Shown here one piece after another: positions 24,905-35,700 of a stretch of 64,000 nucleotides of DNA; position 1 is the stretch's first letter; each line of letters starts with the position of its first letter. The position numbers and the translations under genes are program-made. The notes under the pieces were generated by a model. That model was not told the DNA's origin. It saw nothing but the letters and a program-made list of their open reading frames with translations, and searched no databases. The DNA comes from Epiperipatus broadwayi. Lineage: Eukaryota > Onychophora > Udeonychophora > Euonychophora > Peripatidae. The stretch lies in contig JAQFVV010012434.1 in NCBI GenBank assembly GCA_028023455.1, positions 5,420,264 to 5,484,263 on the forward strand. Reading direction: 5' to 3'.

Positions 24905-25135
24905 ATATATATATATCAGTGCTCAGTTTATATTAAAACAGAAAATCTTTCAAATATTAATGGACAGGCTTTAATCATCTCCACCCTCCAATTCTTTGAT
25001 GATATGGATGGCTGAAGAGAGGAGAAAATTGAAGCCTGTCCATTAAAGTTTAAAAATTTGCTATCTTAATATAAACTGAGCACTGACCAACCTGATGAGT
25101 ACTAGTTTAGCATGAAATATATGTTAACAATATAG
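24905..25135. mobile_element. Fold-back half of an old hammerhead element
   Basis: The left arm (from CAGTGCTCAGTTTATATTAA to AATGGACAGGCTT, about 24917-24973) and right arm (about 25030-25087) are inverted. Both match the TGAGCAC...AAGCCTGTCCATTAA portion of the 475-bp hammerhead unit. The right arm runs into a decayed hammerhead core. The head-to-head organisation parallels the better-preserved copy at 43 kb. The left arm is probably continuous with 23.085-23.15 kb across the candidate LTR insertion. Confidence 0.6.
25086..25130 (+). ncRNA. Decayed hammerhead ribozyme core
   Basis: CTGATGA (25092-25098) is followed by a weak stem II (GTACT/AGCAT, loop AGTTT) and GAAA. The distal helix of stem I is missing and the cleavage triplet cannot be placed. 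It is a recognisable relative of the 43 kb ribozymes but is unlikely to cleave. Confidence 0.5.
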
Positions 25136-26335
25136 TAGAAATAAGTTTGAATATTAATTATTTTTATATTATGTTTGTTTTTTTAACACATGACACATTA
25201 CAGTATTTTAGCAACTGGGTTTTTTTTTACTAATACAGGTGGTCCTTGATTTTTGTACTTAATTGGTTCCTGAAATATGCACAAAAGTATAAAAGTAGAA
25301 CAGTGCACAAAAAAACAACTAAATGTGTTTTTAAAATATTTATTTTAATGAGTTGTATTAGCATATAAATAAATAACAATTTAGTGATTAGTATCTAATG
25401 TTTTCTTTATAAATTTATCAAGAAATAGTTTAATTATATTGTTCTTTTTCTTTTCTTGATAAAAAATTGCATAATGCACTGTGACTTTTCCTACTGTGTT
25501 TTGTATGAAATAGTAAATTGTATGAAAGTAGAATGTATGAAAGTTGAGAACTGTGTGTACATTTCAACAAAGCATCTCATGACTTTCTCTGTTAAGATTT
25601 AATATTTGCTTTCAGAAACAGTTTTCATTATTAAAAATTATGCATTGTAAGCTTGAGTAATTAATAGACACTATGTAGTAATATTGTCATAGTTTCTGGC
25701 TTATGCACTTTGTCAATAACTGTACTCAGTGAACTCCAGATAGGACTATATCTATTGTTTATTTAATTTTCAACTTTACAATATATAGCAATAAACCCGA
25801 ATGAATGCAACTTTTTTTAAAACCGTATTCTAGCGATAATATTTGATTACAATGGTCAGGGATTGGTTATGTGTGCCAATCATTTAGTGCAATTTATTGT
25901 AAGATCAGTGATATCTGCATTTGCAGATGATGTACTATAAAATTTAGAAATTTTTACATACTAAGATGTTTTTACTATAATAAAAATTTAAATAAATAAT
26001 ATGATATAATATATCATCAATAATTCAAAAAAGCTTTTTTTGGAAAATATTGATAAATGTTTTATTAAAATTAAATATTTTTATTTGAAAATTAAATACC
26101 TAGCCCAAATCATGACCATCCCAATAAAAAACATTCTAGGAAAGGTGAGTTTTCCAAACATAATCATATCTTTTACTTTTTAATAAAATCTATAGAAATC
26201 TTCATAACATTATGTAAAAGACAATCCATAACATATTTTATTTACAATATATTGTTTTAGAAAGAAAATATACCATCTTAGAAAACAATTGTTAAAATGC
26301 ATTCAAAAGAAATATTGACAGAAGAAAAGTTTGAC

Positions 26336-26430
26336 TGCTAGATCATGGCCTTGTGGTTAGCGTAGCTGCCTTCCAAGTAGATGGCTTGGGTTCGCTTTCT
26401 GGTCAATGATTTGGCATATGAAAAAAAAAT
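26336..26430 (+). repeat. SINE family 1 copy
   Basis: It has the tRNA-derived head TCATGGCCTTGTGGTTAGC, a B-box-like GGTTCGCTTTC (26389-26399), the family tail GGTCAATGATTTGGCATATG and then poly(A). The orientation is plus. A clear flanking duplication was not found. Confidence 0.7.
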
Positions 26431-29274
26431 AAGTACTAAAAACTTTTTTTTTTGTCGATACAACAACATAAGACAAATTGATTTTTTTTTTTTGCTCTCA
26501 CAATTAATTAGAAACTACTGAGATATCTTAGCCAGTACATACAAAATTATAAATTTCTCATATTATTAAATTGCATTATAATATAGAAAGAGAGAACTAT
26601 TAATGTCTTTATTATTTTTGTATATAATAATCAATACTTAGACATCTCAGAGTTTTTTTGCATGCAGACATAGCTTATTTAATATAAATAGGACCATATT
26701 TACATATAGTCAAGCATGTGCATTGCAAAGTGTATTGTTAAATAAATTATACAAGTTTCAAATATATTTTATAATAAACATTGTTTAAAACATGTGAAAT
26801 AAAATATTGACTTACTACAATATAAGTAAAAAGCCTATCCAATATTCTCTTATTTAAAAAAACAATTAAAGAAGAAGTCATTAATCACCAGATTTGCCAA
26901 TTAATGAGTGGTAAGAATTTACGAAATTTTATTCATATTGTATCCTCGAATAATAGCTTGATACTTATTTACTGAATAGATTAACAAAACGCTGCCAGAA
27001 GAATATTTTTGAATTAAAGTAATAATATTTGCTGTTGAATAATCTATTTAGCCGTTATTTATTTATGAAATGTGTGTATATATATAGTTTTGTCTTATGA
27101 AGAAAATGAATGAAAGCAAAATATTTTCTGTCATAGAGCTAGCTATTCCTTTAATAAAAATCAGACTCTGTAAAATAAAATATTTTGAAAAGCAAGTTTT
27201 TTGTGTGTCAAAAACATTTATTTATTGAATTAAAAATAATAAAATAAAAACAAATAAACTTATGGCAATTTAAATAATGAGATTCAAATTTTATTAAAAT
27301 ATATTAAAAAAAATTATTTTATAAATGAGTAGCTATAATTTACAATAATAATGCAAAATGTTTAAAAAAATAATAATTAAATTGCTATTTTGATAATGAA
27401 ATGTTCTGTGATTGTTAATACTATTCACCACAATCAAATAATCATGGCATGATATATAAACACCAAAGAGACATATTTTATAGATAAACTAGAAAAGTAA
27501 GTATTAAATATTTCTTAAGAAAGCATTATTCAACAATATGTCAAAACAATTTTTGACTTATCAAATCTTGCAAGGCAGAAATAGAAAATTATGAAAATAG
27601 TATATATATTTTTTTTATTTTAACTTTATCATCAACTACTAAGATGGAATTTTATATATTACTATTCTCCAACGACAAAGAAGCATTTGAATGAAGCTGG
27701 TGATATGGTCTGTTTCTTATTCATCTATGAAGATGAAATGTGAATCATGGAGCTCAGTGCCTATAATAATATAGTGTTTTTCTTATTAATGATGTAGGCT
27801 CCACATACTACAATCATATATTCATAAAACATTTGACCAATCTATATTAACCTGGAGTCTTTATTCTTTGTCTGATAATAGCTAGATAGCCATTTAACAA
27901 ACCAATATTAGACAGTCAGCTATATTTGCTATTGACAGCTATCTAAAAAAAATTCTAAGCTTCAGCTAACCTGGATTTAATTTTCGTGTCATATTATGAA
28001 ACATGAATATATTAATCACCACATTATAAGAATATTGTTTTATTCATAAAATTCTTAATATATTATAGAATCCTAAGTGATTGTCTTAATAATATGAACG
28101 GGTTTTTGCTATTTAAAGATTTGTGGGAAATTTTCAATTGATGAATATAGAAAAAATATCCAAGAAAAAAATATGTTTCACTAAATTCAATATAACTGAT
28201 TTTAAATATGCCTAGACTTTTTAATCAATTATTTATATTAAAGAATATTAGAATATTTTAACCATACTTTTTTCTTAGTGTAGGATATTTACAACTTCAT
28301 TGGGGTTTTGTATCTGACAATTCTGAAAAGCATGCCTGCAGTTGCACTGACAGAATTTCTTATGTCAGAAATATCTTAAAAAAATAAGAACCAGACTTAA
28401 TATGTACTTTGGTAATGGGTAACAGCACTGAAATTACTATGCTGGCATGTAAAAAAAAAATATCACTGGCCAGATTTAAAATAATTGTGGCATAGATGGA
28501 AAGTTATTAATAATCATCATAATATTGTGGGGAAAAAATATTTGTATATGTTGTCATTAAATCAATGAATAGATTATGTACATTCAACAAACAGGGATTA
28601 CAAGTTGAGCTCCAATCCAGGAAACCTTTAGCCATCAAAATTTATCTTTCTCATCACTCACAATAAAGACTGTAATTTCACTACAGCCATTAATAATTAA
28701 AATAAATTGTTGATTAAACAAATTCTTAAAAAATAGTGCTTTTGGGGTCATCACAATTTTTTTCTTAACATATTTTTGCAAAATTGTGTTCATGCTTGTT
28801 TACATTTTTTTTTTTTTTTATTTGCAAATATCATTCAAAGGATTTGTTAAATTAACAACATTTAAAATTAACAGCTTTCACTTATTTTCATTAAATTTAT
28901 GTTTATTTTTTTCTTTTTTTCTCTATATATTAATGTAATATATTTGCATGTCAATGTACATTATAAACAAAAAAATTTAAAAGGATCTCAAAATATGTAC
29001 TGATAAAATAATTAAATTATCTAAACTTTAGGATAAAAGCCAAGTGTATATTATTAAAAAAATACATATTTGATGTTCAATAAACTTTTTACACAAAAAT
29101 GCAAAATATCTATTTTATGGGAAGTCTGGAGAGTCACATCATAGTTGTAAAGTGAAATAAAAAGCAAATATAAAAGAAAATACATGATTACTATCCGTGG
29201 TGATTGAAAGAATTTAGATTTTTTACTGTTTCAAAATTGTATGATAAAATGTCATATGGTGTACTAGTCTAAGC

Positions 29275-29277
<3 letters not shown>
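26431..29277. other. A+T-rich noncoding stretch
   Basis: No gene recognised over about 2.8 kb. AATGATGTAGGCTCCA near 27787 also occurs near 62900, a possible minor repeat. The sequence at 28560-28680 has a slightly higher G+C content but no open frame that I can assign. Confidence 0.45.

Positions 29278-29348
<71 letters not shown>
29278..29348. repeat. (TA)n microsatellite
   Basis: About 70 bp of near-uninterrupted TA dinucleotides with one TG interruption. It creates an artificial Tyr-Ile repeat in conceptual translations. It abuts the fold-back element at 29.35 kb. Confidence 0.95.
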
Positions 29349-29349
29349 C

Positions 29350-29705
29350 ACTTCAAACTTCACATGATCACCATTCTTTATGCTTACACAAGCTCTTTTT
29401 GCAGAGGTAAAACTCTCCATACAGTAATGACATTCAATGCAAGCCATAGTAATCAATGGATGCAGGAAGGTTTATGCATAAAATTCCTATTTAGTGCCTA
29501 CTCATCCAATTGCATTAGATCTTAAAATCTAGGTGCAGTGCTCTCAGATTGCATGTTCCTCACTGATGAAAGCCACAAGTTAGCAACTAGTCTGGGGATA
29601 TTGGATGAGTATGCATTAGTTAGGGATTTTATACACAAACCTTCCTATATCTATTGATTGCTCTGTCTTGCATTGACTGGTACTACTGTATGGAGAGTTT
29701 TGTCT
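29350..29705. mobile_element. Fold-back element, family A
   Basis: Two inverted arms of about 100 bp lie at 29409-29512 and 29600-29700. They contain AAAACTCTCCATACAGTA, TAATCAATGGATGC and CTACTCATCCAAT and their complements, around a roughly 90-bp centre. The outer left end carries CACATGATCACCAT, also found at 38.1 and 45.75 kb. No coding capacity. Partial copies lie at 38.37-38.57, 45.60-45.77 and 56.96-57.15 kb. Confidence 0.7.
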
Positions 29706-30980
29706 CTCTGTGTGTATATATACTTCAATGTATATAAGTATATATTAATCATTTGTGAAACACCATGTCCAAAAACATTACTGAGATAATTCATAAGTTA
29801 AATTCCCAAAGAATCATTTAAATGAACTTTCAAATAATACCCCTTTCTTATAATAATGTCAATCTATCTGATCTTTTGTTATATTATAATAAATAAATTA
29901 TTAATATTGTAAAAAAAACTAAAACCATTTACTACTGGAGATTTTTATTTTAATCAAACCAGCTTATAATATTTGTCTGAACATTTTTGATGACAGTAAT
30001 TTAGTTGTGGTTATATTTTGAACTTTTCCTTCCTTTTTTAATATTAATTGTTAAATGATTTTAAGAAAATTCAAACTTTATTTAAACTTTTCGCGTATAT
30101 ATAACTGTTAGCAATAGTACACAATTTATTTTGTATCACAATGTTTCAAGTTGTATTATATTCCTCTCTACTTTAAGTGTTGCTAGCCTATACAAGTAAC
30201 AATATTAGCAGGTAAATTGAACCTAGGACTTTTAGTTTTATAAATATTGAATTTGAAATGATACACTAACCAACTATGCTACTCTGTCAAAGGTAGTAAT
30301 TGGGAGAAATTTCATATCCTCATTTATGAGTATCTTCCTGATTTCTCCATTTTTTAAAGATCAAAGATGATTAGAGGTTTCCAAACATTATGTATTATCA
30401 TATTTGATAGACTTATGGAGTTGATTGCTATTATCAAGTGAGCAGTTTTCTTTAAATTTTCTTTTGTGTACTTTTTCTACTAAGTTCAATATTTTTTGTC
30501 TTTATCCAATGGATAAAATATTCATTGTTTCCTACATGGTCTATTATTTTAGATATAACTGTTTTTTTATATATTTTTTAATGACCAGTTTGTGCTTTTT
30601 TAATTGCTTTTCAATCATTTCACTAATGTACATTTTCCCACAATCACCTATATTTTTAAAATTTAGTTGTTTTTTTTCAGCATTTTAAGTCTAGATTTTG
30701 TAGAGGGTAGAATTCCTTGTAGTGTGCTACTTATATCTTTGAAAAACTATTCCTATCTTATATTGATTGCAGATTTTCTTTAGTTTGTCTAATATTTCTA
30801 ATATGTATAGATACATTGTAGTATGTATATCTGTTATTTATATCTTTTTGTTTAATTAGAATTTTTTTAGTGACAGCTGATGGAAAAGCATTTTTCATGA
30901 GAATGTTTTATGTAGGTCTTTTTTTTTAAATCACTGGTTTCTAAACAAACATCTTTTGGTTTGGTCCATAGTGATAGCAT
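29706..30980. other. A+T-rich noncoding stretch with a SINE head
   Basis: No gene recognised. The only bounded feature is the tRNA-like segment at 30208-30292. Confidence 0.5.
30208..30292 (-). repeat. tRNA-like SINE head
   Basis: On the minus strand TAGCATAGTTGGTTAGTG fits a tRNA A-box and D-loop region and AGGTTCAATTTACC a B-box, at normal tRNA spacing. The acceptor stem does not pair convincingly, so a SINE head or tRNA pseudogene is favoured. Confidence 0.5.
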
Positions 30981-31960
30981 AACTTAATGTTAAGTGTGTT
31001 TTTTTTCATGATTGATAGAATTCTTTTAACAAAATCAAGGGTTGCCTATGAATTTATCCATGTCATTCTGATTAACAACATTTACATGGAACAACTGGAA
31101 ACCACAGCCAAAATATTCCTCCATATTGACCTATGGACTAGTTTTGCTATATTAATAATACATTTCTTGTATGGTTACATAGTGAAGTACTATTAAAAAT
31201 ATTCTGGACACACATCAATGACAAAAACAAATATTACCATTTTTAGATGTTTTTGTGTTAAGATTCCATCCTGACAAAATCAAAACTGAAGTTTACAGAA
31301 AACTCAGACACAAAGGAAAGTACTCAGCATACATATCCAATCATCACTGAAACACAAAACATAGAATTATACTATCATTATGAGTTAGAAAAAAGAAATT
31401 AGTTTTAAAAGCAGTGATTTAGGAAAAGACTAATATAACAAACTTGCATGAAAAATGGTTATTCATCAGCTGCCATTAAAAAATTCTTAAATAGATAAAT
31501 AACAAAAAGAAACACAAGCATACTAGAAATAGCAGACAAACTAAAAAACATCTGCAATAAGTATAATATTATAACAAACTTTTAATTAAAACCATAGTAT
31601 ACTATAAGCAATCCTAATTTCTACAAAACCTAAACTTGAAATATTGAAACATAAAAACTGCATCTATAAAATACTATGTGAATGTGGAAGAATGTGTACT
31701 AATGAATAATTAAAGGATTGTAAATTTTGGCAGATATATCTAAAATAACAGACCTTATATAAACCAATGAACATATGCTGAACTGTGAAACACAAACATA
31801 TTAGCCAGAGGTGACAATGGCAAACAATTCCATAAGTCAGCCTAGTGTGCTAATTCATAATGTTTGGAAATCACTCATTAGTCTTGACCTTAATAAAAAA
31901 TAAAAAAAAGTAGAGAAATTAGGAGGACACTTATAAATAAGCATATGAAATTTCTACTAA
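30981..31960 (+). pseudogene. Penelope-like element reverse-transcriptase relic
   Basis: Plus-strand frames read in the order of a Penelope-like element. Near 31075 is NIYMEQLE followed by TA, a typical segment just before the catalytic aspartates, then a degraded LW...FAI region. In another frame near 31205-31330 come THINDKNKYYHFLDV and PDKIKTEVYRK, then HKGKYSAYISNHH. This corresponds to the conserved RT end (FLDV--TR-PD----TEVYRKPTH---YL---SNHHP). Further pieces near 31680-31870 could be a decayed GIY-YIG endonuclease domain (CECGRMCTNE). There are many stops and frameshifts. It lies about 240 bp from the hammerhead element at 32.2 kb. Confidence 0.65.
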
Positions 31961-32040
31961 GATTGCCCAATTGGTTAAAGCATCACCTTCAATTCAATAT
32001 TCACAAATCTAAAACTATTAAGTTTGATTCCCATTTTAGC
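31960..32040 (+). repeat. tRNA-like SINE head
   Basis: GCCCAATTGGTTAAAGCATC is an A-box and D-loop-like segment and GTTTGATTCCC (about 32022-32032) a B-box. No closed acceptor stem was found. It sits between the Penelope-like relic and the hammerhead element. Confidence 0.5.
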
Positions 32041-32189
32041 ACTATTATGGCACAGGTCAGCAGCAACTAAAAAAAGATAGGAGAATAATATCACTTGAAG
32101 TGTTGTGTGACATACTAAACTGTGTAGTAGTATTAAATATTGACTGTATTTGGAAAATTTAAATAAAGTTTAAACTTTTCTAAAAACAT

Positions 32190-32756
32190 TTAACAATTAA
32201 TAACTGAAACACAGGCTTATTCTATACCTGTGTCTATATATGTAATATATAGGGTATATGAGCACAGACTTTCAGATGACCCATCACTCTCCACTCTATC
32301 CAATAACACTGATACACTCAAGCACATATATGCTGAAAAGATAAATAATCACCAATATACATATTTCATGCTAAACCAGCAATCATCAGTTGGTCCAGAT
32401 TATCATCTCCCACACATATATACTATAAGTGCTCAGATATATATTAAAATAGGCAATCTTCATACTTTAATGGACAGGCTCCAATGTACTACACACTTCA
32501 ACTCTTCAACCGTCCATCCAATTGAAAATCTGATGATGGAATGCTCGAAGGCCACCCTGAGGCCGAGATTCTTGTCACACCCATGTTGACCTAAGGTCAA
32601 TCTGAACCCCACATGTACAGGACATAATCCATTTTAATATATATGCAAGGATGGGCAGACATCTCTACAATGTAATAACTGAAACACAGGCTTATTCTAT
32701 ACCTATGTCTATATATGTAATATATAGGGTATATACCCTATATATTAACAATTAAT
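32190..32756 (-). mobile_element. Hammerhead-ribozyme retroelement (retrozyme-like), about 1.14 units
   Basis: Minus-strand element of about 543 bp flanked by a perfect 12-bp duplication, TTAACAATTAAT (32190-32201 and 32745-32756). The segment beginning TAATAACTGAAACACAGG occurs at 32198 and again at 32673. It is therefore one 475-bp unit plus a terminal direct repeat of about 70 bp, as expected from a head-to-tail RNA. It carries one hammerhead (32344-32404). The sense 3' end is ...CCTGTGTTTCAGTT(AT), identical to the 43 kb copy. The sense 5' end begins with a hairpin (TATAGGGTATATACCCTATA). No protein is encoded; a roughly 119-codon plus-strand frame is incidental. Confidence 0.8.
32344..32404 (-). 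ncRNA. Type I hammerhead self-cleaving ribozyme
   Basis: In order on the minus strand: outer stem I strand GATAATC, bulge TGG, inner stem I strand ACCAA, core CTGATGA, stem II TGCT/AGCA with loop GGTTT, core GAAA, a minimal stem III with the short loop seen in animal retroelement hammerheads, and the cleavage triplet ATA. Then come TTGGT (pairs with ACCAA) and GATTATT (pairs with GATAATC, one G-U). All core nucleotides are present. One T-T mismatch opens stem II. Predicted cleavage is after the A preceding TTGGT. Confidence 0.85.
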
Positions 32757-35700
32757 ATTAAATGATGAAAGTTGCCCAAAATGTAATTAAAAGCCAGCCT
32801 ATAGTTTCAAATATTAATTCAGCTGAAATCCTAACAATTTTAACAAGCCCATAAATAAACTATGGCTTACTTAAGCATGTAATATTGATAATATAAATCT
32901 ACAAATATTACAAATAAGCCCAAAAATGTTACTATGATAATTCTCAGTCCAGATTCCTAAAGTTTATTTAAATAATTCTTTGGAAATCTGACCGATGAAT
33001 TATTGTAGTATCATTTTTGACTTGGTGGCTCCACAAATAGATTCACATTATCAGTCTTATTTATTTGATAAGTCATTGTTTATTTATAAGCTTGTTAAAA
33101 TTCTTAGAATATATATATTCTATTTACTGCCTAATTATAGTATTGCATTGAGCTTTATTTAAACAGGAATACTAGGTTATATAAATGTATGTGTGTATTA
33201 TCATAACTAATGTCTCTAAGTTTATTTTATTTTTTTCTGATTCATGACTTCATATTGCTTTGACAAACTAATTTATCCCATCTATCTCATGTAGTCTTTC
33301 TAGGTCTTTAAAATTTTTGTATTCTAAATTAGGTCTTTAGTTGTCCAACTTTGTTTCTTCTTCTGTTAGTCCTTTATTGTGACTGTATTTTCATTCATGT
33401 TTTCTTTGATCCTCTATTATTAATCCCATTATATATCTCTTCTTGCTTTGCTCTATATTGTCTGCAATCCCTATATTGTAAGTACTAGCAGAATCAGGTA
33501 CTTGTGCATGCATATACATTCCATTTTAACATTAAATAGATTATTGATGACAAAATTACTCCATCCTATTTTAATTTTATGATTAATTGTATCTATTCTT
33601 TCCATTTATACTAACAATTTTCTTAGATATCTTCTAAATCATTGTTATATTTTTTTAAAATCATTTATTTTAATATTTGCTCTCGACTCTGAAGCATTAT
33701 CATTTTTGAAATCTAGATGACTTAAGACATCTTTACCTTTTTACTTTGTTCCATTTCTTCCCATGTTAATTTACAAATCACATGCTATAAAACACTCTGT
33801 AAAAATGGAATCATTCATAATAACCTTTTGTTGCCATTAATATTAACTAAAGCATTTTTTTATGTACTAATGTTATCAGTGACTATCAGATAGTAGAATA
33901 ATTTAATCCCCAGATCAATTTCTGGATCTTGTCTTTAACAATGAGGACTTAAGATTCAACAATGGAACTAATGCAGTTGTGCATTTTATAGCCATCTTTA
34001 ACTTCTTTTTATTTTTTTTTATTTTTATTATTATCATCATCATACTTTTAGCTTGAAATTAAAGAAATCTGCTTGTATAATTGCATAAATATATCATCAG
34101 ACCAGTAGTCATACCTTTTAGTAGCCTTATTTAGATTCTAATTATAACAACCTCTTTTTTATTGTTAAAAATGTTAATAAGAGCATATATAAGCGATTTA
34201 ACCCACTGAAGAAGAAACTGTCAGTAGTAACAAAAATAATTAAATTAAATTAATCTAGGCCTAGTACTTTCGAGGTTTTCCCTCATATTCATGGCCAAAA
34301 TAGGTTACATCTCTTGATCCAAGCTTATAATAGGTAGTGCTAAAGTACAAATAGGAGAATGCAGTTATTAATATAAAAAAATTTGAGAATCAAGTGTATG
34401 TTGCTAATGTAGATTTCCTTAGTACTTTTTTGAAGTCTGTAGTTTGATGTAAGAATTTTGATAAATATTCTTTAAAATTTGATAATATACTAAGTCTGTG
34501 TCTTTGTTACAAAGCCTCAATCACAACAGACACATGCTTTATATATATAATCTATTAATAAAATGTATAATGACAACTGATATGCATTGTTTTTATAACT
34601 GTTTTCAATACATTAGATATAGTCCATTGTACTGTAATCAATCACTTTTAAATCAAGCTTGTTCTTTTGAATGACTTGAGTCCAAAGTTTTTTGTAGTTG
34701 TTATAATAATCTTCATAAATATCTTATAGATCAATGTTTTCTAATCTTTTACATGGTTTCCTCTAAGCAGCTCATTTCCATAAATTATATCCTTTATAAC
34801 AATAAAATGTTTATTATTAATATAATTGTTATTTTATATTTATATCTTGTAATTGAAAATAGATAGCCAATGATGAGATTAAAAAAATAATGGAATAAAT
34901 AATAACATGAGTAGTTAGTGCTTAGATATTTGCATTCAAATAATACATCGCAGATTACATAATAAAAAATATTTATTATATTATTTAATTGATGTTTGTG
35001 CTTTTGCCATTGATATTCAATTTCACACATATTTTTAAATATTCCAGTTTGCATTCTGGGGATACTTATACCTCAGATTAGGAGTCATAAATATAAATAA
35101 CTATATGAAGATTGATGTTTGTAATTTCTATTTATCTTTTTTAAACACATTTGAATATTAATATATCTATTCCCATTTTTCCAGTTATCTACTCTATTTT
35201 TATAACTTAAACATTTTATGTAAAAATTTGCCAATATCATTTATATTTCTTTACCTATTTTATTATAATGTATAATTTCATTATCTACTGAAGGTTTTTC
35301 ATTTTTATAGATTTAATTATATGTATTTATTTAGAATCCTTAAACTACTTTTAGTATTGTTATACGATCTATATTGTTTTTCTGTTCTTTATTATATCAT
35401 AATTCTTTTATATTTTTACATTCACTTCATGATATCATCTCATTTTTTTTATTGCTGAAATAATCCCAATATTAGGATGATAAATTTTATATATCTGATG
35501 TCTTTTTTTAGCTTTTTTATCTCATTTTATAATTATATTTATTTAAATCATTACTATTTTTTTCTATATCATTTAAGAAAATTCTCACATTTCACTATTT
35601 CTAAATAGATCATTTTAAATTATTTTTATATTTTTGTTGTTGTTGTTGTTCTACATACATTCTTTTGTCCCAGTAGAAAACGTCTGGTATTTATTATTTT

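Noticed and set aside
32230-32589. Open frame of about 119 codons with relatives at 43253-43561 and 43666-43866
   Set aside because: The similarity arises because all three lie in copies of the non-coding 475-bp ribozyme unit. The frames run on both strands, across the hammerhead, and break at unit junctions.
33290-33530. LINE ORF on the minus strand
   Set aside because: Some K/E/R-rich readings look protein-like, but no catalytic or structural motif could be identified.
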